Assembly: GCA_037576195.1 (NCBI GenBank)
Contig: CM075101.1
Coordinates: forward strand, 49,662,001-49,726,000
Length of the DNA: 64,000 bases
Direction: 5' to 3'
DNA from: Phytoseiulus persimilis
Lineage: Eukaryota; Arthropoda; Arachnida; Mesostigmata; Phytoseiidae
The notes under the pieces are model-generated. The model ran no database searches, was not told the origin of the DNA, and saw nothing but the letters and a program-made list of their open reading frames with translations. Below are positions 12,060 to 23,744 of this stretch, piece after piece (positions within the stretch are counted from its first letter, which is position 1; every line of letters starts with the position of its first letter). A program made the position numbers and the translations under genes.

Positions 12060-14381
12060 CTACCTTGAGGCACATTTTGGCGGCACGTTCTTCGAGCTAG
12101 CTTTACTCTTGATAGGCATGCCGGATTTAGGATCCCCAAAGACAAACAATGACGGGTCTTCCCAGTCTCTCCTGATCTTCTTCGCAGATGGACGAAACCT
12201 CGATGCGATCGGCGGGGGACCTCGCGAAATCTTCCTCAGGGAGAATTTTCGTTGTCTCATTTCCTCCGTGACCATCTTCGATGAATTATCGTCGTCATCT
12301 TCTCGTCCTTGCTGGTTCCTGTCCTCCAACAAAAGTGTTGTGGGGGGTCGATCAACTGTACCAGTATATTTGGACGGCCCACAGTTTGCTTTCCTTGCAA
12401 GTTGGGTTGGCGCGGGAGGTCCTACGTTGAGCTTCGTTTCAACCATTGTCTTCACACGGGTAACTTTCGTGGGTGGACCGATCGGACCACATGATTGTGT
12501 TGTGACGGAAGCAGACTCCGCCTGTCGTGGAGTCGTCGCCCGTGGAAACTGCATATGTCCAGGGGCGTTCTGGGTTCTCGGTCGATCGAAGCAAGCGTTG
12601 ATTTGAGACGGCTGGAGCTTCGGTGGGATCTTGGAAGTTTTACGAAAAATCGGGGCGACTTCTGGATTCTTCTTCGTGATTTGAGACGCTCCCGTCGGCA
12701 GCGGCCCCTGTAGAAACCCCTTTCCGACCTTCGAGAGGCCTGAATAAAATTTAGAAGTACTTTGCTTACGTAACGGCTTGCCCAACATCGCGTGCCTCCG
12801 TTTCGGTGAATCAAAAACATTCTCCAGAGTTCTCTTTGGCGCTCGTTCCGTCATAAAATCGCGGTCGTCCAGATCGCCCAGCATGTCTTGGAACAGCTGA
12901 TGCAGATCGAACACGACTCGTTTTGGGAGCCTCTTGATGATTTCCCCATCGTCCAAACTGTGGCGGACATCGCAGCAGGTTATCGGTCGCGCGGTGTCTT
13001 CCGAATTTCGACTTCTTTCTGCGGGACTCCCGGACTTCGCGCCCATGTTTACAGCTTTGTTCAGGAAGCTCTTTGAATTTTTCGGGGCCGCCCTTCCAAA
13101 AGGGGCATCTTTCAACTTCGGGGCGGGCTTGAAACCTCTGAGGATGCTTCTGCGCGGAGTTGACTTTTCCAGGCTCCCGGCGGAAACTTTCGGAGCCACA
13201 TTTGCCAGGGACGGCTCAGTAACTGGTTTCGGTGTAAGGCCTTTTGCACACACCGGTAGCAGGGCTGTGGATTTCGTTGTGACACTCTTGGCTCGTTTGA
13301 GAGACTTTGCCGTGAATGGGAACTTAGATTTGGAGGGTGGGCTCAACGGTTTCGACTGCACAGCGTTTATTGTTTTGATTGCTCGTGCGTTCTTCGACGA
13401 GCTCGGGAAGTCATTGGCTCGCTCGATTCTCGCTCCAGACAGACTCTTCACAGGGAGTGGAGAATTCATTTCATTACTCTCGGCCCTTCCGGACTGGCGA
13501 CTGCCTTCTTTGATGAGTTGCAGCACTTCCTTGGAAATAGCTCCCCGTCGACGATGTTTCTTGAGTGACCCTCCAGTGCTCGAAGAGGTTCCGGATTCGA
13601 ACGATTCGAGAATATCTTCCTTATTCATTTCCACGGCGTTCGGCAGCCGAACTTTCGCCCTGATCCCCGAACCGACGTCCTCTGTGTTCGGCTGCATCCG
13701 AGCACCACTCTCCCTCGTTGGCGCAATACTTCCACGAACCGACCTCTCCTGCGAGCGACCTGGAGCAGTCTTTTTGGCTCCCGTGGAGCCATTGTCTCTC
13801 TCGAAATTCCCTGAAATGGGAGCTCTCTGGCGTCTCGTGAGAGCACGATTCTCCCTCTTGTGGGAGGAGTTTCGCACGTCGGAGGTCCGGCTCAATCCCT
13901 TGTTTTCCGCAATGGTCCGTTTGCTCGAGAGATTGGCTTCCTTGGTTCTCGGAAGACTCCCGCTCCTCTGGCTGCACATTGAATCCTGATCGTCCTCTCC
14001 TGTTTTCGGGGAGGACTCACCGCGTCTGGCACGGTGTTTCTCGTCTTCGGAGTTGTCTTGGCCTGGTCGTTGCGCGCCCATACCATGCAACATTCGGCCT
14101 CCCAAGCAGCGAGCGAGCATCGTCCTTCCCTCCCACTGGTGGCCGCTTGGATTGTTTTTCCTCTCAAGGAGAGAGTTTTGGTCGTGGAACGCGACCCTAC
14201 GACTCTCGAACGCCTGCAACTTTGGACCCGGTTGGTTTTGATAGAGAAACGAGCCATGGCTTTGCTCGCGACATCGCTTGCGAAGAGGACACATCCGACA
14301 CGCAGATGATTCTCTCTCAGCTTCCGAAGTTTCGGGTGAAGTCTCCTCAGATTGGTGCGAATTTTCCTGCTGCCGGGCCAT
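12060..14381 (-). CDS. Intronless 773-aa disordered basic protein with PP1-docking-like motifs
   Basis: A single uninterrupted frame of 773 codons runs on the minus strand, far longer than chance in this window. The protein is rich in K, R, S, P and N, with almost no hydrophobic segments, no signal peptide and no recognisable folded domain. Short motifs suggest a regulatory scaffold: RVAF at 62-65, SILR at 412-415 and KRVVF at 487-491. SILR followed by RVxF is the order seen in several protein phosphatase 1 regulators. Many S/T-P and SPKR-type sites (for example 408-411 and 525-528) would suit proline-directed kinases. An acidic cluster (EDDDD) sits near 694-698 and a WEDPSLF segment near 740-746. 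I do not recognise the family. A mitotic or cytoskeletal phosphoprotein is only a guess. The 351-aa frame on the opposite strand (12934-13989) is a shadow. Confidence 0.7.
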   Translation of the reverse strand: MARQQENSHQSEETSPETSEAERESSACRMCPLRKRCREQSHGSFLYQNQPGPKLQAFESRRVAFHDQNSLLERKNNPSGHQWEGRTMLARCLGGRMLHGMGAQRPGQDNSEDEKHRARRGESSPKTGEDDQDSMCSQRSGSLPRTKEANLSSKRTIAENKGLSRTSDVRNSSHKRENRALTRRQRAPISGNFERDNGSTGAKKTAPGRSQERSVRGSIAPTRESGARMQPNTEDVGSGIRAKVRLPNAVEMNKEDILESFESGTSSSTGGSLKKHRRRGAISKEVLQLIKEGSRQSGRAESNEMNSPLPVKSLSGARIERANDFPSSSKNARAIKTINAVQSKPLSPPSKSKFPFTAKSLKRAKSVTTKSTALLPVCAKGLTPKPVTEPSLANVAPKVSAGSLEKSTPRRSILRGFKPAPKLKDAPFGRAAPKNSKSFLNKAVNMGAKSGSPAERSRNSEDTARPITCCDVRHSLDDGEIIKRLPKRVVFDLHQLFQDMLGDLDDRDFMTERAPKRTLENVFDSPKRRHAMLGKPLRKQSTSKFYSGLSKVGKGFLQGPLPTGASQITKKNPEVAPIFRKTSKIPPKLQPSQINACFDRPRTQNAPGHMQFPRATTPRQAESASVTTQSCGPIGPPTKVTRVKTMVETKLNVGPPAPTQLARKANCGPSKYTGTVDRPPTTLLLEDRNQQGREDDDDNSSKMVTEEMRQRKFSLRKISRGPPPIASRFRPSAKKIRRDWEDPSLFVFGDPKSGMPIKSKASSKNVPPKCASR

Positions 14382-15797
14382 TGAAAAGACTCACTCCCGG
14401 TGGACAGGACCGGAAATGAATCTGAACCGTTGCGAATTTCCTGATTGATCGATTATCGACCGGAAAACGGTTGACATGAATGCATTATCTCCGCGACTTG
14501 ACCCAAACAAATAATGCTGTAGCGACAGCTGAGAAACTTCGTCGTTGGAATTCCTTTGAAATTGTTTCGTTGGACCGCTAAAATCCTCCATTCATTCATT
14601 CGGCAAGGAAGCTCAGAATTATGAATATGAAAGTCACGTAAAATTTGCGCTCTCGCCACCGCTCTCGGAGTCCAAGAGAATTGACGCTTCCACAAGCTTT
14701 CGATTGATCGAATGAGCGATTCATTCCTCTGCACGTGCTCGCGAACAAGATCTTGAAGGAAAAAACTATAACGGCCGTCGAGTTAACCGATGAGAGGTCG
14801 TTGCATCGTGCCCAGTTATCGAGCTCGACGATGGTACTTCGCCCAAGAGCTATCTCTTGCCTGCTGAGCTTGCTTGTCTTGTAGATGCAGCTGGTTCCTC
14901 CGCGGAAGAGACCAAATATGTTTATCGACTGTTTACAGTGCCCGAATCTCAATCATGGAGAACTCGTCCTCGAGAGCACTGAATGATCATTTTTGCTCTC
15001 GGAGCCACGAGCGGGGCTGAAATGCGTACAACGGTTGTTGCTGGCTCACCCGATGCTCGAAAACTGTAGTTTCAGCCCGAATTCGAGTCCTCGAGAGCCG
15101 AGGAGGGTTCACGTCAGAACGGTCCGCCCTCAGTAATGCAATCCCACCGAACCCAGACAGTAATGGTCGACGCTGCCGAGAGATTTCCAAGTTTACAGCA
15201 TCGAGCCGACTACGGAATCGCTCCGTCTTCCCCAGAGACTACCGGTTGTAAAATATATGTTGAAAACAGCGATGAGGCCCTATTTCGTAGACTTTATCAC
15301 CCTGAATAACGTGGAAGCGCCCGCGCGGCGATAATTATTTTGGAAGAACGTTACGATTCAATGGGGACCGCGCTATATCGGCCTCAGTTCGTCTGTGCCT
15401 CGAGAGAGCTCTCAGTAAAAAAGAGGAATGATTCCAAAACCAAGTGCAGGACACGATTATTCACGAGGAATCCCCACTGGGGAAGAATTTTTCGGAAGTT
15501 GACAAACTAGTATCGGAGGAAGAGAACAGCGAGCCCATCGGTTCGTTGAACTGCTCGTAGTCGAGCTGACTGTCAACGCCCCTCGTTGAAGATACCTCTT
15601 GTTAGAGCTGTTAGAGAGTATTCCGATAGTCAGAATTACGACGTGAGCAGCGATCGCATGACGTTGGAATCGTCTCGATGAAACATGGGACCAGTGGAGC
15701 CTCCTTTTCTATGAGATAGGCAGACAACTCACTAACGACTTCTCCTGGAGGGAGCAGACATTTATGACGGAGCTGTGAGCACAAGTTAAGAAGCGCA
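14382..15797. other. Divergent intergenic region
   Basis: This lies between the minus-strand 773-aa gene and the plus-strand orphan at 15798, so it should hold both promoters. No gene, tRNA or repeat was recognised. Short minus-strand frames at 14453-14952 lack support. Confidence 0.45.
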
Positions 15798-17554
15798 ATG
15801 GCTCGTAGCCGTTCACAGTCGTGCCGACTCCGGAAAGGTTGCGTCAAGCTCTTCTTCTTTGCTCTGACTTTCATCGTCTTCGTGGTACTTCAGTACCTGC
15901 TGCAGTTCGTCGGTAAGTAATCATGTGGGTTCACTGCTGTCGAGAAAACGGGGATCGCTGTAACCCCGCGACCATTGTATCTCTCGGAGCGGTTGAAACT
16001 CACTCCGTGCTCCAAGTTCGAAAGCACGGGAGGGCGAGAATGTGCTCGCTAGCTTCACAGAAGATTCGTTTGCTTAACGCAAATGTCCTCATTTTGCGCG
16101 GAAATTTTCATTAACATCGTGGCTTCAATCGTGACAGGGCCTGCATGGAAGACCATCCAGCAAGAGACAGCCGGGATCCCAGGCTTGATCCTTTTTCTCG
16201 CGTGCCTCGGAGTCGTCCCGGTTGTGTGGGTCGTCCTTCTCGGCGTCGATGAAGTTCTGCAACGGTGTGTGAAGAGGCAATTCCAGTTCACGGGGGGTTC
16301 GATGCTGGAGCAATCTGTTCGAGTACAGACACGAGTTGTGGAAAACCTCACTTTGTCTAGATCAGGGATGGGCAACTTGGTGCAGCCTGCGGGACGCAAA
16401 ATCTGGCTCGCCGACACAGCGGCGGGCACAGTGATCCACGCGCGGGCCACTTTGCCCACCCCTGGACTAGACCATCTCGGTCTTGCTGTCATAGAAATTC
16501 CGAGAATGAATTGAACTTCAGGGTGTGTGAGAGCCGCCAAAATCCTTACGGGAATGTCAGTTCGGACGAAGACTCTGATGATGTTGAAACAGGATCGAAG
16601 TACCAGGTGAACTACACCAAGGACACGAAAAAGAAGAAACCGAAAGTATGTAGGAGCTTTGGAATGTCCTGATTTGTACGAAATATTCTCCGAGAATTCA
16701 CGAAATGATCAATGGAACCCCGTTGAATAGGGGAATTATCGGTTCATCTTCTCGCAGAAATCTTCTACAATGAAGTCTTCCCAGGAGCGTTCACCAGCTC
16801 GGAAGAGCAATCAGTGCGAGAACGATGAAGATGCAAGAGGGACTCCGACCGACGTTGACGTTTCTGTGCATCCCGTGGACACGACGATCGCAGGTATTCA
16901 TATGGGTGCATGAGAGACCATGCTTCAACCGGAGCGTCGACGAATTATTCGAGACAGCGATTGCAGTCATCTGCAGCGAACATAAATCTCGCCTGAATCC
17001 TCAACCTACTTATTCCTACCGTAAATTCGAATACGTTCATGAGAGACTGCCAAGGAAACAAACAGGAATCCCCCATTTGGCTACCATGTTATCTGGTGCT
17101 CCAAGTCGACGACTTCCCATGGAGGCATGTTCGTGACGTGTCGAAACTCGTGAACTTGACCTGCCCCGGGACGAAGGCCAGCAAATCCCGATTTGTCTCA
17201 AGCATGCGAGTCCTGGTCACAGTTTCTCTGCTGGATGCCACTCTGTCGTGAGCGGGTCTCTCATGGGGGGTTTCTACTTCTCTTTCGAGTTGATGAAATA
17301 GCCAGATATGCTCGCCCTCGAAAAGCTAGACGGAATGCCGAGTCGAAGGTTCTGCCGGTTTGTCAACGGGCTATTGGAGCGTTTTTCTGTTTGCAGCGGG
17401 TGGTGAAGCCCGGGTTTCACCGTACTACAACGTTTCCCTCATGAACTTCGCGAATGACAGCCCCTCCTGTCCTCGGAACGAAGCCACGAACCGACTGTTT
17501 CCCTCGGCCCCGATGATGCTTGGGGGACCCGCCCTCTTCAAAAGAGAATTCTGA
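15798..17554 (+). CDS. Orphan protein with two membrane segments, five exons
   Basis: Exons are 15798-15912, 16138-16264, 16522-16645, 16758-16893 and 17397-17554 (TGA). They total 660 nt, 219 aa, all GT-AG with matching phases. A basic N-terminus (ARSRSQSCRLRKG) precedes membrane segment 1 (KLFFFALTFIVFVVLQYLL, about 18-36). Segment 2 follows (GLILFLACLGVVPVVWVVLL, about 53-72). The rest is a hydrophilic tail with an acidic patch (SSDEDSDDVE) and a lysine cluster (KKKKPKK), then a Pro/Asn-rich end. The first N-terminal charges and the short loop suggest both ends are cytosolic. I do not recognise the family. The last exon is the least certain, but it restores frame and is followed by AATAAA at 17765. 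Confidence 0.6.
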
Positions 17555-19702
17555 ACAACGAAGCTTCTCTCCAGAACTTTGCCGGAAATACAACCTGTGA
17601 GCCAGCTGAAGCCTCTCCTGGTTTTCTCTGTCTCAGTATTTATTCCGATCCACCATTGTAGTCAATCATTCCGTGAGGTTACTGTGAGGACATTCTGTGA
17701 GATAGACGCGGTGCCAATAGTGCGGGCGCCGCGGAGTCATCCTCAGTATCTATTGGAAAAATTGAATAAATTCCTTGTGTGCTGAGATCTGAAGGTGAGA
17801 TTTGTTTCCTTCTGGCGATCGGGATGTCCTTCGTCGCCGTGCGCTCGGTTGCTGAAAAATTGGAGTCCGATACACAGTCATCCAGGAATCCCTCTCGAAC
17901 CCTACCTCTGCGTCGTTCTGCGCTGAGATTCTCCAGCTTTTCGCTACAATAAGCGGCCGCGAGCGAGGAAAATTTCTAGCCTGAGGAACGGAGTCGGGCG
18001 CAATGGGCTGCTCGATCATGGCTTCATGATTGTGTACACAGGAAGACTTCCGAGTTACAGACTTCAGGCAGACAATTAGCCTGGGAGAATTTCTTTGACA
18101 CTCGTGTTGCCAGAGTGGCAGCCACGGAAACATCTTCTGAAGAAGTCCGACGAGCCGAAGACCGAACCTGCGATCTACGCGTTGAGACTTTTGCCCATCC
18201 TGTCAACGTGGCCGTAACACCACCAACGATAGCGCAAGTGGCAATCCAGTAGACAAACTCGTTGGTTCGGTACAGCGAATACCGTCTTCGAGCAGAGCTT
18301 CTTCTGTAATAAGACGAGACATCGGTCCAACAAGGCCTCGGTTTCCGCCATGAGAAGCTGTCAAGAAACAGGACGTCCACGGTCCTTTCCTCCTCACTGC
18401 CGGATGGGTTCGGAGCACAACCTTATGGATCAGGCTGGAGGCCAAGCTCCGGGGATGGACTTCACCTCCCGTTTACGCGCTGACCCGTTGAAAACAGCAC
18501 TCGTCACACGTTAATGATCAGCTGTGTTCCCTGGCGATGCGGAAGACCGATAACAGCTCATTCGATTGGCTTGCAAAGCGGTAGAGCCACTATTTTTGAG
18601 GACGTTCGAGCTCGGGTATGACGATGTATAGGAGGGCATCGGCTGAACCAAGACCATGACACCGGTCTCATGACTCATTCTGCTCGCTTTCGAGAACAGT
18701 GCAAGGTGTCGCGGAACTCAGCTTGCTTTCATCTGGAGGAAGAAATCGCAAATCGCGGTGCATACCACCAGAAACCCTCAGTCTGACAGAGTCGCGAGTC
18801 ACAACCAGAATCTTCGAACTGGAAGAATGGAAACTCCGTTGCTAACGAGCGCCTTGGGAAGTGAGAAAGAGATGTTTTGCCGCACGCCCTGACGCGGTCG
18901 ACCGGCTGCCTTTGTGGGAGTTTGAAAGCGAGGGAGGCTGAACCAGCGACTGTGGCTGTGGCCACCAGCCGCCGGCTCACACTCTGCCACTGTTTTGAGG
19001 TAGCTGGTGAGAAGGTAAGTCGTCTCTTTGCAGTCCCTCAGGCGTCCACATGTTCGTGAGATCCACAATCGAGAATCATCTGACCGGCACCCCGTCTTTC
19101 AAAGTTTTTCCGCTCGATCGTTTCCCCGCTCCGGATCGTTTGGAGTGCGCGATTCAGGAGGAGGCCTCTGGATGGCTCGAAAGAAAAGGAACGCACTTTT
19201 GAGCCGATCCTTGATATCGAGCAGTACAAATCTCGACTCCAGGCACCTTCTTGTTCAGAGCTCATGGTTCCAACTTCGAGGGATACAAACACCCGTTGAT
19301 CAGTCTGACCTGCCTCAACTAGGACATAGCTCTCGCATGCCTCATCAGGCAACAACTCCGAACGAGCTCAATAGCACCGTGTCGAGCTGTCGGGAGCATT
19401 CAGCCATTTTCTGAAGCGCACTCCCATTCCCAGAAAGTTATCGGGCGGAAATTCTCGACTTCAGTCCTCGCAGGAATCATGCCGATTTCCGTATACGTCC
19501 CAAGGGCTCGACACCTGCCGCGGTATGGTCTTATGGACAGTCCGTACGTCAATAACAGGTGAATATTCGCAAGTTGTCGAGCAGAAACTAGCTCGGTTGT
19601 GCGCACTGAGAGTAGAGAGCATCGGGAAATTCATATGATTCAAGCAAACTTGTCATCCTGACAGTTACATTGAGTTGAGTTCCCGATTTCAGAGCACTGG
19701 TG
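17555..19702. other. Intergenic stretch, possible undetected small exons
   Basis: No family was recognised. On the minus strand 18024-18445 two overlapping frames are open and one has a hydrophobic stretch (FVYWIATCAIVGGV), so a small membrane-protein exon is conceivable but unsupported. A plausible acceptor at 19692 (CCGATTTCAG) just before the acylphosphatase start implies a 5' UTR exon upstream. Confidence 0.35.
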
Positions 19703-20561
19703 ATGCACGAGCCCCTAGTACAAGTTGATTTCGAGCTCTTCGGTGACGTGGAAGGTGAGTTTTTCAACTCGTTTGCTGTGAATTAATCAAAACAAAATCT
19801 CCTGTGGGGTCCTTCCTTCAACTCTGACTTGAACAACTTCGATCTTTCCATCCCATGCTGCTCGACCCAGGCTTCAACTTCAGGGCTGTGAGTATTCGGT
19901 TTGATTTGATTGGAACGTGGTGACTGCGTTCGGTGACCGCATTTTCAGAATGCAGTCGCTCCGATCAACTGAGAGTTGGATTAAGTACTCCTCCACGATT
20001 CCAGTACACCAAAGAGAAGGCCCTTCAGTTGGGTGTGACCGGCTGGATGAAATGTTCGAGGAAACACACTGTGGTCGGCCAACTTCAAGGAGATAAGGAC
20101 CGAGTGAACGATATGTTAGTGAACTGAATATTCTCTAGTCTAAATATAAGGCCCCGGTAGGCCCCCTTTGCAGGGCACCGGATGATAAATGTGTTCGAGT
20201 GAGAGGGCTGAAACACCAGACCGCCTTTACATTTCAGGGCTAAATGGCTGGCAGCTCAAGGTGCTCCTGGTTCGAAGGTACGTCAATGAAATAGTTTCGA
20301 AAGCCTCAATTCCAAATGAAAATCGTGGTCAACGCATTTGCCGTGGAGTATGAATCTCCGACGGCAACCCAGTCGATCGAAGCTGAAACTTCCGATCGAC
20401 ACGACGAGTTCCCTCGTGCCTTCAAGAAGAGCGCTACTGAGTGCGTGAGAAGTCAAGCTCGCGTTAAAATATTCGTTCTTTCTCAGGTTAGTCGCCTCGA
20501 GCTTCGACACTGGCAGATCATCGACGGCCTCACCATGCGCGACTTTTCGTTGAGATTCTAG
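19703..20561 (+). CDS. Acylphosphatase-like protein, five exons, catalytic Asn replaced
   Basis: Exons are 19703-19754, 19871-19887 (a 17-nt microexon), 20005-20114, 20238-20277 and 20487-20561 (TAG). They sum to 294 nt, 97 aa, close to the usual 98-99 of common acylphosphatases, and all phases fit. The enzyme family hydrolyses carboxyl-phosphate bonds such as acetyl phosphate in the cytosol. The fold signature is clear: VDFELFGDVEGFNFRA (family form VDYEVFGRVQGVCFRM), YTKEKALQLGVTGWMK, VVGQLQGDKDRVNDM, and the end DFSLRF (family form NFSIRY). The catalytic Arg is present (Arg22), but the catalytic Asn after GWMK is Cys40. The loop Q-G-V is E-G-F. Activity is therefore doubtful. AATAAA at 20677 supports the 3' end. 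Recognition is confident; exact start less so. Confidence 0.88.
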
Positions 20562-21223
20562 GAAAAACCACTGATTCTTGACGGCGATCATGAGCATAGC
20601 TCTGTATACATGAAGACTACCGTTTCAGATATTGTTAAATTATGCTGAATATTAACGTCGTATTTTTCATCTGCACAATAAAAATGTGCACACGGAATGT
20701 TGATCCATTAAACGTTCTCATCTGTGGAGCTCATTTGATCATTTCCATTCGAAACGAGAGATGAGAACGAGTTTCTGTAACGGGGGTCGAGTTTTGTGAT
20801 TCAAGAACGTCTGAGCCCCGGGAATGTAAGCATTGCCGGGAGAAAGGCGATTTGCTCAGTTGGAGGCAGTGAGAATGCAGGGAATGTCTCCAACGGAACC
20901 TCGGCTCGGTGGTGTGTATTCTACGGGAGGAAGCCTGATTGCAGCGTAGAAGTCCCCTCAATGAGGAAAATTTATTTTGACTCATGAGTCCGCGCGGGAT
21001 TTCGATGATATAGTAGCAAGATCAAATATATGAGAGTCAGTAGAGTCCCGATACCACAAGCCATAACCTACATTCCACGAAAAGGCTCCAAATCGCAACA
21101 AATCTTCCAGTTGATCATGACCACAGCAATCTTCACCAATTCCGTCTCTGCCTGGCCCGTGCGGTCCGGTTGTGTTAGCCCCTATTTCTCTGCGCTAGCA
21201 CCGTCGATCGGAAGTTCACAATT

Positions 21224-21862
21224 TCAGTCCTCCCATTTCAGCAGCGGGGAATCTTTCTTTCCTACTTCGTCGTTACAAACCACGTAGTTAATCGAGCCAG
21301 TCTCCAGACCCAATGAGTTTTTCCACGATTGCGCTATGTCGAAGATTGTCTCTTCCCTGGTCTTACATTCAGATGAGAATTTTTGTAGTCCGTAAAACCA
21401 GAAGGAGAGACCGAACGAGTGCGGGCGTATTGTCATGTACAATCCTGAGACTGGCTCTAAATCACGACGGTAGAATAACATCATCAGAGTTCGAATCCAT
21501 ATCGAGTCGATGTCGGCGTAACCATCCATTTTAAGCTGGAGTTCTCCGTGCTCTGAGTGGCCGTTAGTCTCCCACATGGGAACCATATCACTACGGAATA
21601 CACAGATGTCCATGCTCGATTCGGATCTGAACTTCAGCTCTGAAGGCAGACCAAGCTCACCCAAACAATTCAGGATTACGGTCGGCGACCCGGAGTCAAG
21701 TTCCACGAGGTCATCAACCCACGAATACTTTCTCGAAACTCTTCTCGCGTGCTGCCAAACCGTGAAACATGCGCCATCTGGAAATCGCAGAAGCCGTTAT
21801 GAACTGCGCATTCATCCCGAGGTTTCATGGTGTACCACGGACCGGGATGTAATATCGGGAAC
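21224..21862 (-). CDS. Divergent eIF4E-family cap-binding-like protein (5' incomplete)
   Basis: Two exons are proposed: 21862-21690 and 21639-21224 (TGA), joined over a 50-nt intron. The intron ends in a good acceptor (GCCTTCAG), but its donor (GTCGCC) is weak. Features like eIF4E in order are HPGPWY near the start, RFGSTREEFRE (family form FDTVEDFW), CVFRSDMVPMWE (family form SLFKDGIEPMWE, holding the Trp-Glu pair that binds the cap), DIDSIWIRTLMMLFY, an IR followed by LSFWFYG at the third cap-binding Trp position, and KNSLGLE. The Lys expected before that Trp is not visible and the GGRW motif is lost, so cap affinity may be weak. One or more 5' exons, phase 2 at the join, were not found. 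Known relatives bind the mRNA 5' cap in the cytosol or as 4EHP-type repressors. Confidence 0.62.
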
Positions 21863-23744
21863 CTGGGAACTCACCCAAGGTCTCCATGATAGAATATCGG
21901 ACCACTCAATTTCGATTCAAGCGAGCACTGCAAGTCGGGGGAATGGAACTATCTCACGTTGTGGCAATGGCGCGTTGTTTTGATTCCGAGATTTTCCCGC
22001 GATGGTGAGATTTAAATTCGAAATCGCGCGGAGTATGGCGCTCATGTTCGCTCCCTCGTGATCCTCGGATAGTTGCGGATCAAGGGTAGGTCTCGAGGGT
22101 CGATGGATCTCGACTGGCTTCAAGGAAGAAATGCCTTATAGGCTCCTCCAACCGTTCCCAGCCCGCGAAATCGCACTGTCAACTTCCTTTCCACGGGTTC
22201 CCACCAGGATACAAACGCCCAGGCCGTAAAGCCTCCTTCGCCCCACTTCTATTCTCACATTTTCTGGATGCTCCGAACCGGGGGCTCGTCCAGAGCCGGA
22301 ATCCTTTGGACAGATGGTCTCACATATTGAGTCTCATTCTGGTTTCCAAGTAGAATCTCAATTTCAAGGAGTCATGGAATGCCGTCTCTGCGCGCCGGAG
22401 CCGTTGGCCCTCAAATTCTTGCCGTCCCACAAAGGAATTCGATCTGAGCCGCAGCAGGAGAACAGTCAAGTCTCTTTGCCATTATGCCGAATCGTCGAAT
22501 CACAAGCTGTGTGGGGGCCAAATAGCTCTCGCGGCAGATATTTTAGTCTTCAAGCGGTTATCACGGAATCCGCGTTCAGGAGAGGGGTGAGAACCTCACC
22601 TATTTAATTCCCGTTTTTCCATTGATCGATTAGAATGCTAAGTTCTATCCGATTCAAATTCGCTTGGCGGCGGCCAAGGCGCATAAGAAGCCCGGTAACC
22701 CACCAAAGAGACGATATCGAGATATCCTGAGACCCCGAACATGAACGACGCATCTTATCCAGCTTGTTTTGAGGGCCTTCCCACTTGATGAATCCCGTTC
22801 TTATCGCGATGCCTCATCGAACACTGAATTGGCGATCTATCCCTGGGTAGATACACACGGAAACCGGACTACCCGAATGTGATGTTGTCGGGTCAATCTG
22901 ACGATTTCCGTTCCGCCGTGAATCAGCCTGCTCCGATTTTCCGTCATAGATCCCCGAAACATTCCCGAAACCAATCGACGATTCTCGTCGGCGCTGCGGC
23001 TTTCGATGGATAGCGCTCCGTCAACCGAGTGGACGCGGTGGGTCTGCTACGAGCTTCCACGCTCGTCAACGGTGGAACTAGCGAAAATATTCGCAGTGGA
23101 TCTACAATACGAGTTTTCTCTATCAGTTACTCCGCGAAACTGTGAGGAATGAGCGCATATGTGCTCATTCGTGCTGTTCGTGAGCCACGCATCCGTGGGT
23201 TCTCATACTCAGACCGCTACAAATGTTTGTGACCATTGCAGAAATTGTTTGAACAAAACGGTTCATTCCAGCTCGACATCCTATGACGTCCATGACAGCT
23301 GGGGCGAACTTGATAGACCTCAGAGAGAGACTCTCATGGACTCTACTGAAACAGCGTTGAGCGAAAGTTCATGTCGGAAGTTCGTGATATTTCGTCGAGA
23401 TAAACAGTCCGCGAGTCGATTCTTTCCCCTCTCTAAACTGCACTCAAAGACGCCATCTCAGCTGTTCGGTTGACTCGTGGTAGCTCTACTTAAATCTACG
23501 CTGAATAGCCCGTTGGAGCAAACGGCCGCGCATGAATTTCTGAGACTGCGCGGGATGCTGGAACGGTGCGCTAACCACGCCACGAAGCGTTTTCTCGAGG
23601 CCGTTCTTCTGATGAATGAGTGCTCTTTGCGCTCATTCAGTGATGCGGTGAAGATTTTCGGGACCTTATATGTGACAACAAATCTTTTTCAATGGCCTGT
23701 CGGTTTTTTCTCGAATCCCGCAAAGAATCCATGTCTGAAGAGCG
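21863..23744. other. Region upstream of the eIF4E-like gene, no gene recognised
   Basis: Missing 5' exons of the eIF4E-like gene should lie here. A minus-strand frame near 21917-22123 with a possible donor (CAAC|GTGAGA) does not fit the required phase. The plus-strand frames at 22314-22607 and 23159-23473 have no visible support. Confidence 0.35.

Noticed and set aside
12934-13989. 351-codon plus-strand frame
   Set aside because: It lies antisense to the 773-codon frame, and its composition mirrors that gene's codons. It is a shadow.
18024-18445. Small mitochondrial-type membrane protein on the minus strand
   Set aside because: Two overlapping frames compete, no family motif was recognised and no splice chain could be built.
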